A stretch of DNA of 64,000 nucleotides from Burhinus oedicnemus (taxonomy: Eukaryota; Chordata; Aves; Charadriiformes; Burhinidae). The position numbers and the translations under genes were made by a program. The notes below the pieces were generated by a model. That model made no database searches. It had not been told where the DNA came from and saw only the letters and a list, made by a program, of their open reading frames with translations. Location: assembly GCA_008921705.1 (NCBI GenBank), contig VFFE01007795.1, forward strand, positions 2,434,514 through 2,498,513. The letters run 5' to 3'. The first letter of the stretch is position 1, and each line of letters starts with the position of its first letter. Below are positions 48,066 through 60,000 of this stretch, one piece after another.

Positions 48066-49340
48066 GTAAGGACTCACAGAAATGCATGACATGTTGAGAA
48101 GTATGCAAACAAGGTCAGAAACTGAACCATAGAACTTGTGCACTCTTTAAGGCAAAGAAGCCCGTTGGCTTTTTCAGTTGAGTTTGTATTGCACTTGAAG
48201 CTTGTACTTGTATTGTACTTGTACATCTAGCCCAAGGTTAACCCCGAAGACTGTGGTTAGCATGTAATGCTTTTTTTTGCCCTTTGATGGGGTGATTGTT
48301 GTCCCTTAATTCTTCAAATTGTGTACATGGTTGATCAAAATAGAGAATTAGAAAGATCTTGTAGTGCTTTCCTTTCATTTCCCATTCTACCATATGTATG
48401 TATTTTTACTAATCAAAAATATCTTGGAGTTTAATTCCTCTTCAGATAAAAGATTAAGACAGTTGTTATTTATAGTACGTGGATGCTACAGCCAATTTCA
48501 TTGTAGAGTTATTTAACAGATGAAAAGTCTGTGGTCATTTTTCACACTTTGATAGGTATGCAAATACATATACAGATGATTAAGTACAACAATTTCCATT
48601 ATTTTGGTATTTTCATGCTTTTCCTAAATGCTTTTTAAATATTTCAAATATTCCTGAAAACAGAAAATATGAAACTAAGCACTCAGATTAGCCTGATATA
48701 AAATAATATAAGCAATTGCACCTTTTCTATTTGACAGGTAAATACTGCCATGGGTTGGGTTGCACACAGAATGTTGGAAGGAGAAAGAGTGAAAAAAAAA
48801 AACCTCACATTAACTTTACATGAGACTTTTTTTCTTTTCTGATGAGGCGGGTGAAACTGTACCGTAGCATTTTCACCTATATCAAGGTACGATATCTTTC
48901 TTTTTGTTAAAAACACTTTAGAAACATAGAAGCAATACCCTGTCATGTCCTGTAGTTTTTCTCAGTTCTTAAATCAATATAAACATTTTTAAAGTAGCAT
49001 TTCCTACAGGATATACTCAGAGCAAAGGATAATAAAATTGGTCTTGGGCGCAACTCAGAAGTTAGTTGTTACAACAATAAAAGGCACCTTTATTAAACAT
49101 CTTTTTTGGATGGAGGGAGTGAAGGATTACAAGAGGGTGTTTGTTTATTTGTATTAGTCACAAGTGAAGATTTGAGCTGTTGGAGACACAGGGGATGAGA
49201 GTAACAACTCCTTTTTGACTGGGAAAAAAAGTATTCTTCATCTTAACGCATCCTTCAGAACTGTAAGTATTTCTGGATGTCTGAGACTGCATTTTTTTTA
49301 GCTAGGAAGTAAATGACTTGTCATTTCCCTTTATGTGAAT
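48066..49340. other. Intergenic, nothing recognised
   Basis: AT-rich sequence between the CR1 copy and the likely LTR of the degenerate provirus. No feature identified. Confidence 0.5.
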
Positions 49341-49349
49341 TCTACATAT

Positions 49350-49889
49350 TACTTAAATAGTAATTTCTCACGTGCAAATACTGCAGGATGTATTACCCCA
49401 CTCTTGTGTATTTTGACAAAATGCTTTTCAAGCAAACCCCTGTTTCACTGGTGTTGTGGAATAAACATGCAGCCCCTTTTGCAGACTCGGGTCAGGCAGG
49501 AGTGGGTTGTTTCTATAGCTATAGGAGAGAGCACAAAGTGACAGAGGTTCAGCCCGCTCGATACAAACTGACAGAAAACAAAAGTGCTGGGGTTTATATA
49601 CATTTACGGCAGACACAGGCTGCTTTGTGAAGGGGCCTGGTATGGCAGAGCAGCATCTGCACAGGAGGAAACTCGTGTACCAGTGTGTTCCTGGTAACTC
49701 AGTCTGCAGCCCTGTGGCCTCAACCTACAGCTGTTCAGCTCATCCATCTTGGGATGCTGGTGTATCCTTGACCAACGTTCCTCCCTTTGAGACCTGACAG
49801 TCTCGCAGTCCTGAGAGACCCCCAGAGTGCAGCAGACACATAACAACCATCTTACAACTCTGCTGCTGATCGTTCTTCAGACTGTCACA
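49350..49889 (-). mobile_element. Putative 3' LTR of the degenerate ERV
   Basis: Sequence following the env tail stop. On the minus strand a TATA-like TATATAAACCCC (complement of 49,589-49,600) is followed by a plausible R region. A start at TGTGACAGTC (49,889) is possible. There is no second LTR copy to compare with, no clear polypurine tract and no certain end, so both boundaries are guesses. Confidence 0.4.
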
Positions 49890-49894
49890 TCTTG

Positions 49895-51440
49895 TCATCT
49901 GCTCTTGCATCTAGGCTTGGGTCTCAAGCAGCGTTGCTTCTGGATTTCTTCTTCACTTTCCACCTCTGTGCATTTCATGTCAAGGTACACAAGTCCCGTC
50001 TGCAAGGCCAGGGTTAGTGTGGTTACAACAGTATCCCCACACTTCTTAATTGTCCTGGTTTAAGCGACACAGGACTAATTTCTCTTCTAATGCTTGGGAA
50101 AACCGCACTTTTAGAAGACTCTAGTGTCTGAATTTGTGAAAATATTTACTTTATAGCCAGCTATGGTGTGTGGGTTTCAAGGTCTCAGTGTTTTTGAGCT
50201 TGCCAGGTGCAGGGATGAGGAGCGAGACATGAGCACTTGACCCAAGCTGGCCAACAGGATTATTTCATACCATGAACATCACATTCAATATAAATTAGAA
50301 AGTTTGCTGCAAAGTGCTCTTTCTCCCTTGATGGTGGCGATTCAGAGAACTCCTTGCCCCGGTGCTGGATCCCTGAGCCCTTCCCTTCCTCCTGAAGACA
50401 GTGTCCAACATTTACCATCCACTGCTGGGAGTGCACAGCTTCCTACTGATAGAATTGGCTGAGTGTAATCCTTGTATATATTTTGTATTGGTATCGGGAT
50501 CAATGTTCTTTAGTATTATTAATGTTAATTATTTAGTCTTATTCTATTAAATGTGTTGAACCCCTGGGTTTCCTTGTTTTGTCCTGATTCCCCTTCCTGG
50601 GTGGGGAGGGGTCATCAGGTGACAGACTAATTGTCTAAATGACAATAAATTGTTGTGAGTTTCTCAAACCATAACATTAATACACAATTTTACTGTGCAG
50701 GGAATTATCTGAATAAGCACATACAGTACAACCAACAGCAACAGTATGAATAAAACACTGTACAATTTCTTTTTACCTAGCAACCCTACATTTTTAAATG
50801 TTTTCAGACCAGCTCCACAAGTTCCAGTTATCAGGTTGTTTTGCTTTGGCTGCCTCTTTTTTAATGTGTTCACTCAAATCATGAATGGTTTCAGAATTGG
50901 CTGGGATAGAGGTAAAACATTCTTTTCCAGTTAAGGTGCATATTTCACCCTTATAAGCCAGCATAAAGTCAAGTTTTAACCTGTTTTGAAGGGGGACTGT
51001 ACAGATAGTGGTCATTTCAATCATTGTTTGGTAAGAATCTGCAGTGTTATTACTAATTTGCTTTAAATAATAGCTAATAAACCATTTTTTAACAGCTCTT
51101 GCCACCTCATACATGGGAGGTATAATGGTCCTAATTTTTTTCATGCTGTTGCCTTTTCTGACATAGCTTGCCTTTTCTGAGAATGTTCACAGGGGAGAGA
51201 TGACAGATGTCGAACAGCTGGCATTATATACCCAATATAACATGATCCAAACCAGTCTTGTAGGAGCCACAGGTATGCAAATGTACCACTAATGAAATAG
51301 GGTCCCAAGGAAGTATGTATAGAAGATGATGTCAACTCACAGTTTTGTGACTTATCAAATAAACATCTAGTATCATTCTGACAACTAATAGTTTTGGTAC
51401 AATTATTGAGTCACACGTAGCATGTTGCATTTGCTTTCAA
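49895..51440 (-). pseudogene. ERV env remnant (SU end and TM), split by a solo LTR
   Basis: The surface-subunit end shows LGPYFISGTFAYLWL and WFGSCYIGYIMPAVRH (about 51,310-51,220), patterns shared by class I Env proteins. After a stop/frame change at about 51,141 the transmembrane subunit follows. It has VPLQNRLKLDFMLAYKGEIC and a CX6C loop, then a Glu/Lys-rich helix ending near 50,800. In another frame come a hydrophobic anchor (50,700-50,790, Leu/Val/Ile-rich) and a tail that resumes at 50,050 after the inserted LTR and stops at 49,895. Non-functional: at least two frame changes plus the insertion. Confidence 0.82.
50051..50676 (+). mobile_element. Solo LTR nested in the ERV env, with 5-bp target duplication
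   Basis: A 626-base element that begins TGTCCTGGTTTAAG and ends CTCAAACCATAACA; the ends are imperfect inverted repeats. It is flanked by the direct repeat TTAAT (50,046-50,050 and 50,677-50,681). Inside are a TATA-like ATATAAATTAG (about 50,290) and a poly(A) signal-like ATTAAA (about 50,546), which give plus orientation, opposite to the host provirus. The env tail frame continues on the other side, which proves a nested insertion. Confidence 0.88.
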
Positions 51441-51733
51441 GTTCCCCAGGGGCATCCAATTCCAGGTGGCAAGCAGGAGCTGAAGCTTCATGCATGTCCA
51501 TGTTGGATCAACTCAGATCAGTTCCCAGGTATTGTCATCGGTGATAATCTTTGACAAGAAATTTCTGCCCTCTGGGGATTCTAGACCGGCCTTTTCACTG
51601 ATGAATTGCATACCATAGGAAGGGTGGGGACACATTCACTAGTGACGAGGGATATGAAAACACACTCAGCGTTTTGAAACACCTAAGTCTTTAGCATAAT
51701 GGTAGGCCAACTGAAGAAAGGTATTTTAATAGT

Positions 51734-53690
51734 TTATGTGATCATATAAAGACTTTCAACTCTTGGAAGACAGGCCATCTTTATAGGTTCCATTGGATTG
51801 ATCTTGAGTCTGTGTGTCACCTTGGTGTAGACCCAAGTCTCTATTTTCCCAAGAGTGGCATGTTCAGAGGCAGGTTCTGGAAGTGCTTCTTTTACCTGTG
51901 AATGAATAGTCCTCACACATTTCATTAGAGCCTTGCAATAATTCAGCATAACATCATCAGTCATCTGTAGCTTGGATCAATGTGGTGACTTAGGTGGGGT
52001 ATGCAATAACCGTATGGGTTTATCCATTACAACTTCATATGGGGGTAGCATGTGTTTTTTATTCATGGTGCTCTTGATGTATATGAGGGCCAATGGTAAA
52101 GCAAAAAGTAAAATTACTGAACAGAAAATTGGATCTGTTTTACCTCAAACCAGGACAATGCTGTTGGATTCCTAGGGCTTTACAGACCACCTGGACAATT
52201 TGTCCTGTGAAGTGAGTCCCCCATTCACTCTGTAGTACGAGGGTATTCCAAAATAAGGCATCCCCTCAAGAGTTTCTTGGTGAAAGTAGTAGCATCTGCA
52301 TTTCTATATGGGGAGACCTCTAACCATCCTGAGAACATGTTTATGATTACAAAAATGTATTTGCAGTTACAGCATTTGGGCATCTGTGTAAAATCCATTT
52401 GCAAACTTACGAAAGAACCTCATGGCTTTGTGCGTTCTGTAAACTTGGTTTTGACCCTTCATCTGATGTTACGGACCAAATAAACAGGACAAGTACTGCA
52501 GTATTATTGTGCTCTTACAGAGAAATTTGGAGCAAACCAATCTTCTTGTACTGCTGCAATCACCGCCCCAGGGGTGACCCCACCAGGTGGGTCACACCAG
52601 CAAGGTAAGGGAGAAGAACCTGAGGTGCAATGAGGTGGCCATCCGAGGAGCGCCACAAGGAACTGAGGTGTAACTGGCAGCCCTGGCACAGCCAGGCAGT
52701 GTTTTTGTCTCTCGAGGCTGGATCCTGTAACATAGAGAGTTCTGAAAGAGAAGCAGGCAGTGACTGCACTGTGGAAAGGCTGATAAGTGCACGTTCAAGA
52801 GCCTGCTGGCCAGAAAGGCCTGCTGTCCTTGCTGATGGATCAGTTAAGGCATATTCTCATGTGATATCTTCATAAGGAAAAACATGAGTTTAGCATTTTA
52901 CTATTGCTAAAAGAGAGGGTAACAATAATGCTTGCAGAAGAGCTTCAACGTAGCAGCTGTTTCAAATAGGAGTGCCAGATGATGTAAAGAAGCTGAGTTG
53001 TTTCCAAACACTACAGTTGTGCACGGCCCTACAGGCATATCAGTGAAACACTCATTGCTCAGGGGGGCTGATTGCTCTTGTGCCAAGTACAGAGGCGCGA
53101 GTCAGTACAACATGTTCCGTAATTCATGCCAAAGAGATGGTTGGCAATGAATAAGCTTCTAGACCCTTGGTGGAAGTACCGGCAGCACACCCTGTAGCTG
53201 GATGCCCTGTGGAGCCATGGGGACAGGGCAGGACCCATCTACAAAAAGGCTTATATCTGGCTTCTGTAGGGGAACATCTCTGAGGTCGTGGAGGGGTGCT
53301 AGGGGTTGTTCTGTGGCAGAAAGATGGTCGTGGCAGTCTCCACCAGCAGGGGCAGGATGGAATGCTGCAGGGTTAAGGACAGAGCAGCAAGAGAAATGTT
53401 AGCTGATGACGGGAGTAACTTTCATTGGAAAATATGTTTGTGCGAGTTGGAAATCTGCTGGGTTTTCTCTTTTAAAAGGAGGGGTGTAACAGGGTGGGGA
53501 ACAGCAACAGTTAGGGCATGACCCAGGACCAGAGGGGTTTTTTTTTGGGGGGTGTTCAATCAAAAAACCAGCAGCAGTGACCTTCTGTGATTTCTTTTGT
53601 TTGGGTTTTGTTTTTTCCATTGGATGTCTTTTCATACCAGCTGAAAAAGACATCCTGTTGGACCTGGGCCACCAGGTTGCCTGAGTATTT
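51734..53690 (-). pseudogene. ERV pol remnant (RT end, RNase H, integrase)
   Basis: Recognisable landmarks, each in a different frame: HALTVAVPHPVTPLL (RT connection, about 53,500); LRDVPLQKPDISLFVDGS with the first RNase H Asp (about 53,260); WLCQGCQLHLSSLWRSSDG (integrase N-terminal extension, about 52,680); WFAPNFSVRAQ then CSTC (end of the HHCC zinc site, about 52,500); MDFTQMPKC and FSGWLEVSP around the first catalytic Asp (about 52,330); EWGTHFTGQIVQ around the second catalytic position, where Asp is replaced by Glu (about 52,220); LPLALIYIKSTMNKKHMLPP; and QVKEALPEPAS of the integrase C-terminal domain. A segment between the second and third catalytic residues seems deleted (near 52,150). 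Confidence 0.88.
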
Positions 53691-53759
53691 ATACTATTAA
53701 ATGTATCAACAAGGGAGCCAGACTTTCAAAAATGAATGCCTTATAAAAGTTATATTAAA

Positions 53760-53770
53760 AAAAAAAAAAG
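53760..53770. repeat. A-run beside the truncated ERV end
   Basis: A short A-run lies just beyond the point where retroviral similarity fades (about 53,700). It may mark the edge of the truncated copy or be unrelated. Confidence 0.3.
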
Positions 53771-53779
53771 GATTATTCA

Positions 53780-56219
53780 TGTTACTTCTCAGTTTGTAGC
53801 TGGGAAAAGTGTTGGGATTGCAGTCCTGGAGAATGAAACCGATACGTAGAGGTGTGATGTGACCCTAAGTGCCAGGACAATTTTTTCAGCTTTTCTTGCA
53901 GCACTTTACTGTTATTCTTCAGCCTAAACTGAACTATGAATATAGGAAAATTAAAGAATTTGAAATGTTTTGTCCAGCTCCAAACATCTTTTCTTTACAG
54001 TATCTTCAGGAAAGCTCAGGAACATTAACTCGGCAAGAGAACAGAAGTGGATGATATTCACAAAGGCCCCAATTTAAAGCACAAAAGGCTACTTATTTGA
54101 CTTTGTGCTGATAAATAAGTGGGCTTGGGTCCAGTCCCTGGCCTTAAGGCCAACTGGTGCTTAGGACTAGCCCACTCTCTAGGGACCTCCTGGAAACAGC
54201 TAGTTGGAGCAGTCCAAATGCAGCTGGAGAGTAAGCTTACAATTAAGCAGTGTCAATTACAGAGAGGTCAGTGCTTGAGCTGCACCCGGGTGCTATTTAT
54301 TTATTTAGCAGTATAAATTTATCACCAAGGTTTTCTCTTAGTGGAGAAAGAAAAATTTCTCTACCAGTTGTTTCAGTTCACCTAATACCAACTGACTTCA
54401 GAGGGGGGACACACAGCAGAAATCTTGTGTTAATTAATAGGAGGAGAGTGGCTTCCATAGGCTGAATTTAACTTTTATATATACAACACAAATGTCCTAA
54501 GACAATGAATCCGTGAACATCATACCCTTAGCCATTTCTGCAAAAGTGTTAGTACCTTACGTCAGCCAGCAGCTACTAGTGGCCTGATTGTTGTATAGAG
54601 AACTTTTCATTACTAGTTATCTTTTGGATCTGAGCATTTTCTAGTGAAACTGTAAGATAAGTTTTCAGAAAAAAAATTCAGAAGCTCTTCTGTGTGACAG
54701 TACTGACTCTGGAAGAGTTCTCAGGTTCCTTGTTCCTTGCCAGAAATCTAAATCCTTTGACAAAAGTTTGAATTTTTAGGCAAAAAAAAGGGGTTTTTTT
54801 ATGCAAGTACTTTGCTCACAAAGACTGGAACAGCTCCAGCTTGCCTAGGGCTTACAACTAAATCAGTGGCTGACATAAGGGAAATTAAACATATAAGATG
54901 AATTCCAGATAGCTGAACAGACTTACAAGTGGGAGGCTCAAATAATTAACATAAAAGCAGACTGGGTGAAGTCTCAAGACAGAACAATGCAAAATATATC
55001 AAAAAATCATGATCTATTCTACTAAAATAATCATGGATGTTAAAAATATTCACTTTTTATTTATGTCTTCAGATTTCTCCTGAGAAGATTTTGTTTGAAT
55101 CCAAGTCATTCTCCTTTCTGCATTCATATTACCCAAAGTCTATGTCATCAAGAAAAAATATCACATGTAGCAAGACTTGGCAGCTGTGAGATAACCTCCT
55201 GTTGTTCGTGATGTCCTAGACTTCCCAAAACTGAAGTATCTCAGATTTATGTGGAAAAGCAGAGACCAATATTTTTTTATTTTTGTTATGACCATGTTAG
55301 GGAATAAATACAGACTCCTTGCACAGATTCAGAATGCATCTTTTTTTTTTTTCCCCACAGCTAGTCAAAAATGCAATCTTTTCTGAGATTAAAACAGTGG
55401 TAACTTAGAATGTTATGTACATTGATAGGGCACTCTGCAACTTCAATACCAATCCATGACACTGGGTGGATGTCTGAAGTCAGGAGAACAAAAGAAATAT
55501 TTAATTGACACTGTCTTGGCATGAGAAGAGTGGATTGGGCTCCACCCTGTTCGTTAGCGTCTTGATTTCTCCATTTTTCATCTGCTTCAGGACGGGATGA
55601 TTTGCTGTGGCATTACTTTGCTGTTCGTGACTGAAAGAATGGGAATAAATTATCACGGCAAAGCAGCAGAATAGGCAGTTAAATATTCTTTCTGATGAGA
55701 AACTTCAGTTGCTGAAAACACTGGGAATCTGCAATTCTTTGTCATAGCACTTTAAGCTCATCTTGCTTTTGAAATACTTTTTCTGCACTGGTTCTACTGA
55801 ATCTGGACTGAACAGAAGTCTTGAAAGGTAAGGGATATTTACACGTAACTTTTGAGCACACGTCATTACAACCACTTCTTTTAGGTAAAACTTTCCTTCT
55901 CCATTCTGTGGTTTTGGTTTTCCAGGATGTCTTCACATTTCTTACACAATTATCCAGTTTCTAAAGTGAAAAAGTCTTCAGCTCCATAGCCATGTCTAAA
56001 GTTAGCTGTGCAGTGTTTGCCCCAGGTGAACCAGGACTAACATTCTGTATTGCCAAAATCAAAAGTATTGTATTTGCATGAGTGAAGTATTTAATGATAC
56101 AAAAATTGTTCTTTATTAAAAAGCAAATCTCCTGAAATCCAGTTTGTTGGCTACAGAGAACTTGTTGCTTTTGTGTAGCTGCAAAATGTACCTAAATCTG
56201 TAGTGCACTTAACAAGTGT
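53780..56219. other. Intergenic, no confirmed gene
   Basis: AT-rich sequence. It holds two minus-strand segments with splice-like borders (55,501-55,630 and 55,742-55,960), reported among the findings. Nothing else was recognised. Confidence 0.45.
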
Positions 56220-56408
56220 CTTGTCCTCTAATATATATCTCTCCAAGTAAATAATATTTATCTGGTTTAACAGAAAACTGAACATCCATCCAGGTTCTAC
56301 ACAACATATAATTTTTCAGATACAACTTTACATACTTAAAATCTAATGTAAATCTAAGAATTATGGGTTTTAATTTATATTATAAACTTTCTATCTTTAT
56401 AATAATGC
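56220..56408. repeat. 189-bp direct duplication, copy 1
   Basis: AT-rich segment beginning CTTGTCCTCTAATATATATC that recurs without a single difference at 56,863. It is not a recognised mobile element. Confidence 0.97.
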
Positions 56409-56862
56409 TGCAGTGTAGGTAAGAAAATATCCCTCTTTAAAAATGCATCAGACACCACTGCTGTCTGGAGTAGTTTTTAATAGCCTACTACTAATGTGTA
56501 GGGTCTTCTATGTCCTGAGACCGTATCAATACAAGGCTTCTACAATGTATGAAATGTGTGGAAGATCCCATAGTGCTGTAGATTTGAATCCAGGTACAGC
56601 CCTCATCTGGATAATTCCAGCATGAACTTTCTTTGGTAGTTATCGAGGTAAGCGTTGGAAGGTGATTTTGTCATTTATTTTATTACAGGATCCAGACACT
56701 CTGCTTAGGGCTTACAGCATCTTTTACAAATGTTGAATAAAATGTTTAATATAATGTTTCATTGTGTATGAAAGAACTGGCAGATCATCTGGCTTTATGT
56801 TGTTCTTGATTCAGTTTCCCATGTGGTCTGGAACAAGACGTTTACCAATATTATTTCCCTCC

Positions 56863-57051
56863 CTTGTCCTCTAATATATATCTCTCCAAGTAAATAATAT
56901 TTATCTGGTTTAACAGAAAACTGAACATCCATCCAGGTTCTACACAACATATAATTTTTCAGATACAACTTTACATACTTAAAATCTAATGTAAATCTAA
57001 GAATTATGGGTTTTAATTTATATTATAAACTTTCTATCTTTATAATAATGC
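56863..57051. repeat. 189-bp direct duplication, copy 2
   Basis: Identical to 56,220-56,408, 643 bases downstream, in the same orientation. The 454 bases in between are unique. Confidence 0.97.
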
Positions 57052-60000
57052 CAAAATGTAATGTTTGTGAAGTTTTTTAACCTCTTATGATTGAACTACT
57101 ATGGAAATGCAAAGTATATGTTACTAATTCAGAGAGACACAACACCCTCAGTCAGCTGTGTCTTCGTAATTGATGCCCCTGCCTCTCAGGTACATACAAC
57201 ATCCAGCCATAATGTTACACTAATAGTGACATCATACCATAATTCATTCAGTTTAAAATTCAGATTGCTTTTGATACTTCACTTTCAGCTAACCCATGTT
57301 TTTAGTAACCTAAAAAAGTCAAATAAAGTTGCTTTAAAGTTGATTTAAGAGGCATTTTACATGCTTCACTAGATTTTATATAATGGCTTATAAATTTAAG
57401 CTAAGAATATATAACTGCAGAAAAGAGTCATGAAAGCTATTTTTCTATACTTCCGTAGTCCGACTTGGAATTTAGTACACGTGCAGTAACCTGTATTGTG
57501 CCTCTAATCTTAATCAACTGAAACAAATACAAATGAAGACTACATTCAATAATGGATGAAGTGAAGTGATGACTACTTTATTTCTTCTATCAGAACTACC
57601 AGGAGCACATCAGTATTCATCATATGATTCAACTGAAATGAACACACATCACTGGAAATATGAATTGTATCACTTTCATCCATGCGTCTAATACCAGTCC
57701 AAACTGTAACAGCTTAGGCAATTAAAGCAAAATATACTAGCAGGGACAGTGCCTTCATCATCTGCTCTTCGCTGTCATCTGTCTTTATCAGCTCAGCAAA
57801 GGCTGGCTGTGTGGCCCATAGCTTTAGTAAGTACCTAAGCATAATTCTTCCCCTGGTTTAAAGGAGATACATCTACAAGGTAGAGGGAACCCAAAACCCA
57901 GGGATTTTGTGATTTTCCACTCTGAAAACATTTGTCACTAATAAAAAATACCACTTCCCATGTTTATTTCTCAGAAGCAATTAATAAAAAATGGTCAAGT
58001 GGAAATTTAATAAGGAACACGCAGCAAAAAAGTAGGGACAAGAAAATAAATGCATTTTAAGTGGTGTTTGAGAACCAATCTCTCCTTTAATAAAAAGCAA
58101 TTCTCACTGCAAGTCTGCTTTTAAAATAATAATTGGTGAGCAAATACCTGTTTGATGGTATTAACAGCATCTGCCTTGAGTTTTTAGTTCAGATCTGCAC
58201 ATTGTATAATACACCACATGTTCACTGACTTGCGTGGCATTGCAGCATCGTGCAGCCACAAAGGTTCATCCCACAATTTATGTAAGTCTCTGTTGTATTA
58301 CAAGAGCATCCCAGCCTCCTTCACATGGAAAAGGCAGAGAACTGGAGTTACTATAGCTTAGAGCAACTGAAAAAAATGTCGGAAAAAGGGAGTAGGAGGA
58401 GATACAAAGTCATGCTCTGATTGGAGACCTGGAAGGTGAAACATTACCACCCATTGATTACACTGGCAGAGTTACCCCTGCAAACAGCCATTGTGTAGTT
58501 TAATGCTGTTTCATTTCAGATGCAGATAAAAGAGATGATGAGAAACTGCTTGAAAAGTCTTAGTTAAAAGCTATTCACATAGACACAGCATTTTGGTACT
58601 TGAGCCACTGCTCGAGGAAAGCATAGTTTACCATCCTATTAAAGAGATTATTTTTGAAATGTGAATCACTATTTCCCTGTTGCTCTTCATCTTCCAATGG
58701 CTTGTAGAGTGGTCTACTTTTTGAACGTCTACAATGAAACATAAATTCAACAAACAGTTGGACTTGATAGCCTGTTGGCATAGTTTCTCTATCAGGAATA
58801 AATGTTTAGGAATTTTATGCACTTTTTTTTCCTTTTGTGCTAAAATCAAAACATATCAGTTTTGACTAAGTTTTTTGTTAGGAATCTCCTGAAGTCAGGA
58901 CAGAAAGTGGATGAAACTCTGACAATAGGGACAGCCCTTAGAAAAGCCAGTAGTCTGATAGTTGGAGTAGTCCGTTAAAAATGGTAAACCCAATTCCAAT
59001 CCTTGTTCTGCTTAGTTCTGTGAAGCCAAGTAAAGACCAGTAAACATTGGTATTCTACATGCCCAGTGATTTCCAGGCCATTAAATCATTTGAAGGTGAA
59101 TGCATTCAGTTGTGTTTTTTTTTTAATGAAACTGTCTGCAGCAAAAAATCTTTTTGAGGTCAGTTCATTTGATCTTGCTGACAAGGAGACAAAAAAAAGG
59201 CATATCCTCTGTTCATGTTTAAGTCTGAAAATTGGTGTTGAGGTGTGTTGGAGCATCCACTTTGCACTTGTGCATCCACTCATTATGTTACCACTTCTGC
59301 CTTCCTATCTATGTGTTTCTTCTTGCTGGTGTCATTCAGCAAAGCTTCTTCTACCTCTTCTTCTGCCTGAGGATTCTTCCCATGTTCCAGCCTATCTCCA
59401 CCAATGTTTCCCAGGCATTCTGCCTGTCCTTCTTTTCTTTGCAATCCTCATTTTTGCCCTAGACTTTTTTTTTTTTTTTTACCTGAAGATACTAATCTTC
59501 TTTTATATGAAGCCCCAGCTCAACAATTTCATACCTCCCATCTGCCCTTCCTCTGGACTGCATTTCCAAGTATTTTCCTTTTAAAGAACTACAGCTTATG
59601 TCTTCACAGATATTTGGGCACCCATTTCCAACTATGATCAGTGGGAGCTTGGCAAACCTGTAAGAATCCAGGCCTAGTCACAAATAACCTAGAGGATAAT
59701 ATTTTTATTTAGACTTTGTTCCATACCTAGATTTAGTTTTGGTTCATCTCCTCGCCCCCCAGTATCTCTTACAAATTTATTTTAAACACAGTAAAAAGTT
59801 AGTAATCTTAAATCTTCAGCAGTATTTACCAGAATTGTCCTATTTTGGTAAAAACTCTAGATGTAAATGTGATGTAGTTCTTTTGCTGAAAATCTTAAAA
59901 TCTAACTGTGTAGACAAAAATACGTATGTGCATAGTTCCATCACTTCTACTCAGTCTGCCTAAACAGGTCAAACTGCTGATTTGAATCATTATGTATGAC

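Larger units (their letters stand above)
49350..53700 (-). mobile_element. Degenerate class I (gammaretrovirus-like) endogenous retrovirus, 5'-truncated
   Basis: A decayed provirus on the minus strand. From high to low coordinates it shows the end of the RT thumb, RNase H, integrase, the surface-subunit end, the transmembrane subunit and a putative 3' LTR. All frames carry stops and frameshifts. No gag, protease or RT palm/fingers and no 5' LTR were found above about 53,700, so the copy is truncated. A separate solo LTR is inserted near the end of env. Nothing here can be expressed as a functional protein. Confidence 0.88.

Noticed and set aside
52145..52170. TGTCCTGGTTTGAG-like sequence on the minus strand resembling the solo-LTR end
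   Set aside because: It falls within the integrase relic right after the HCP codons, has no LTR sequence after it and no partner end, so it is a chance match.
51972..52608. Plus-strand frames of 60-70 codons inside the ERV
   Set aside because: They are opposite-strand shadows of the integrase relic. The minus strand carries the recognisable retroviral motifs.
59066..59584. 172-codon plus-strand frame
   Set aside because: It is rich in Phe/Leu because of a pyrimidine-rich tract and a T-run. It matches no known protein, and a start and end cannot be justified.
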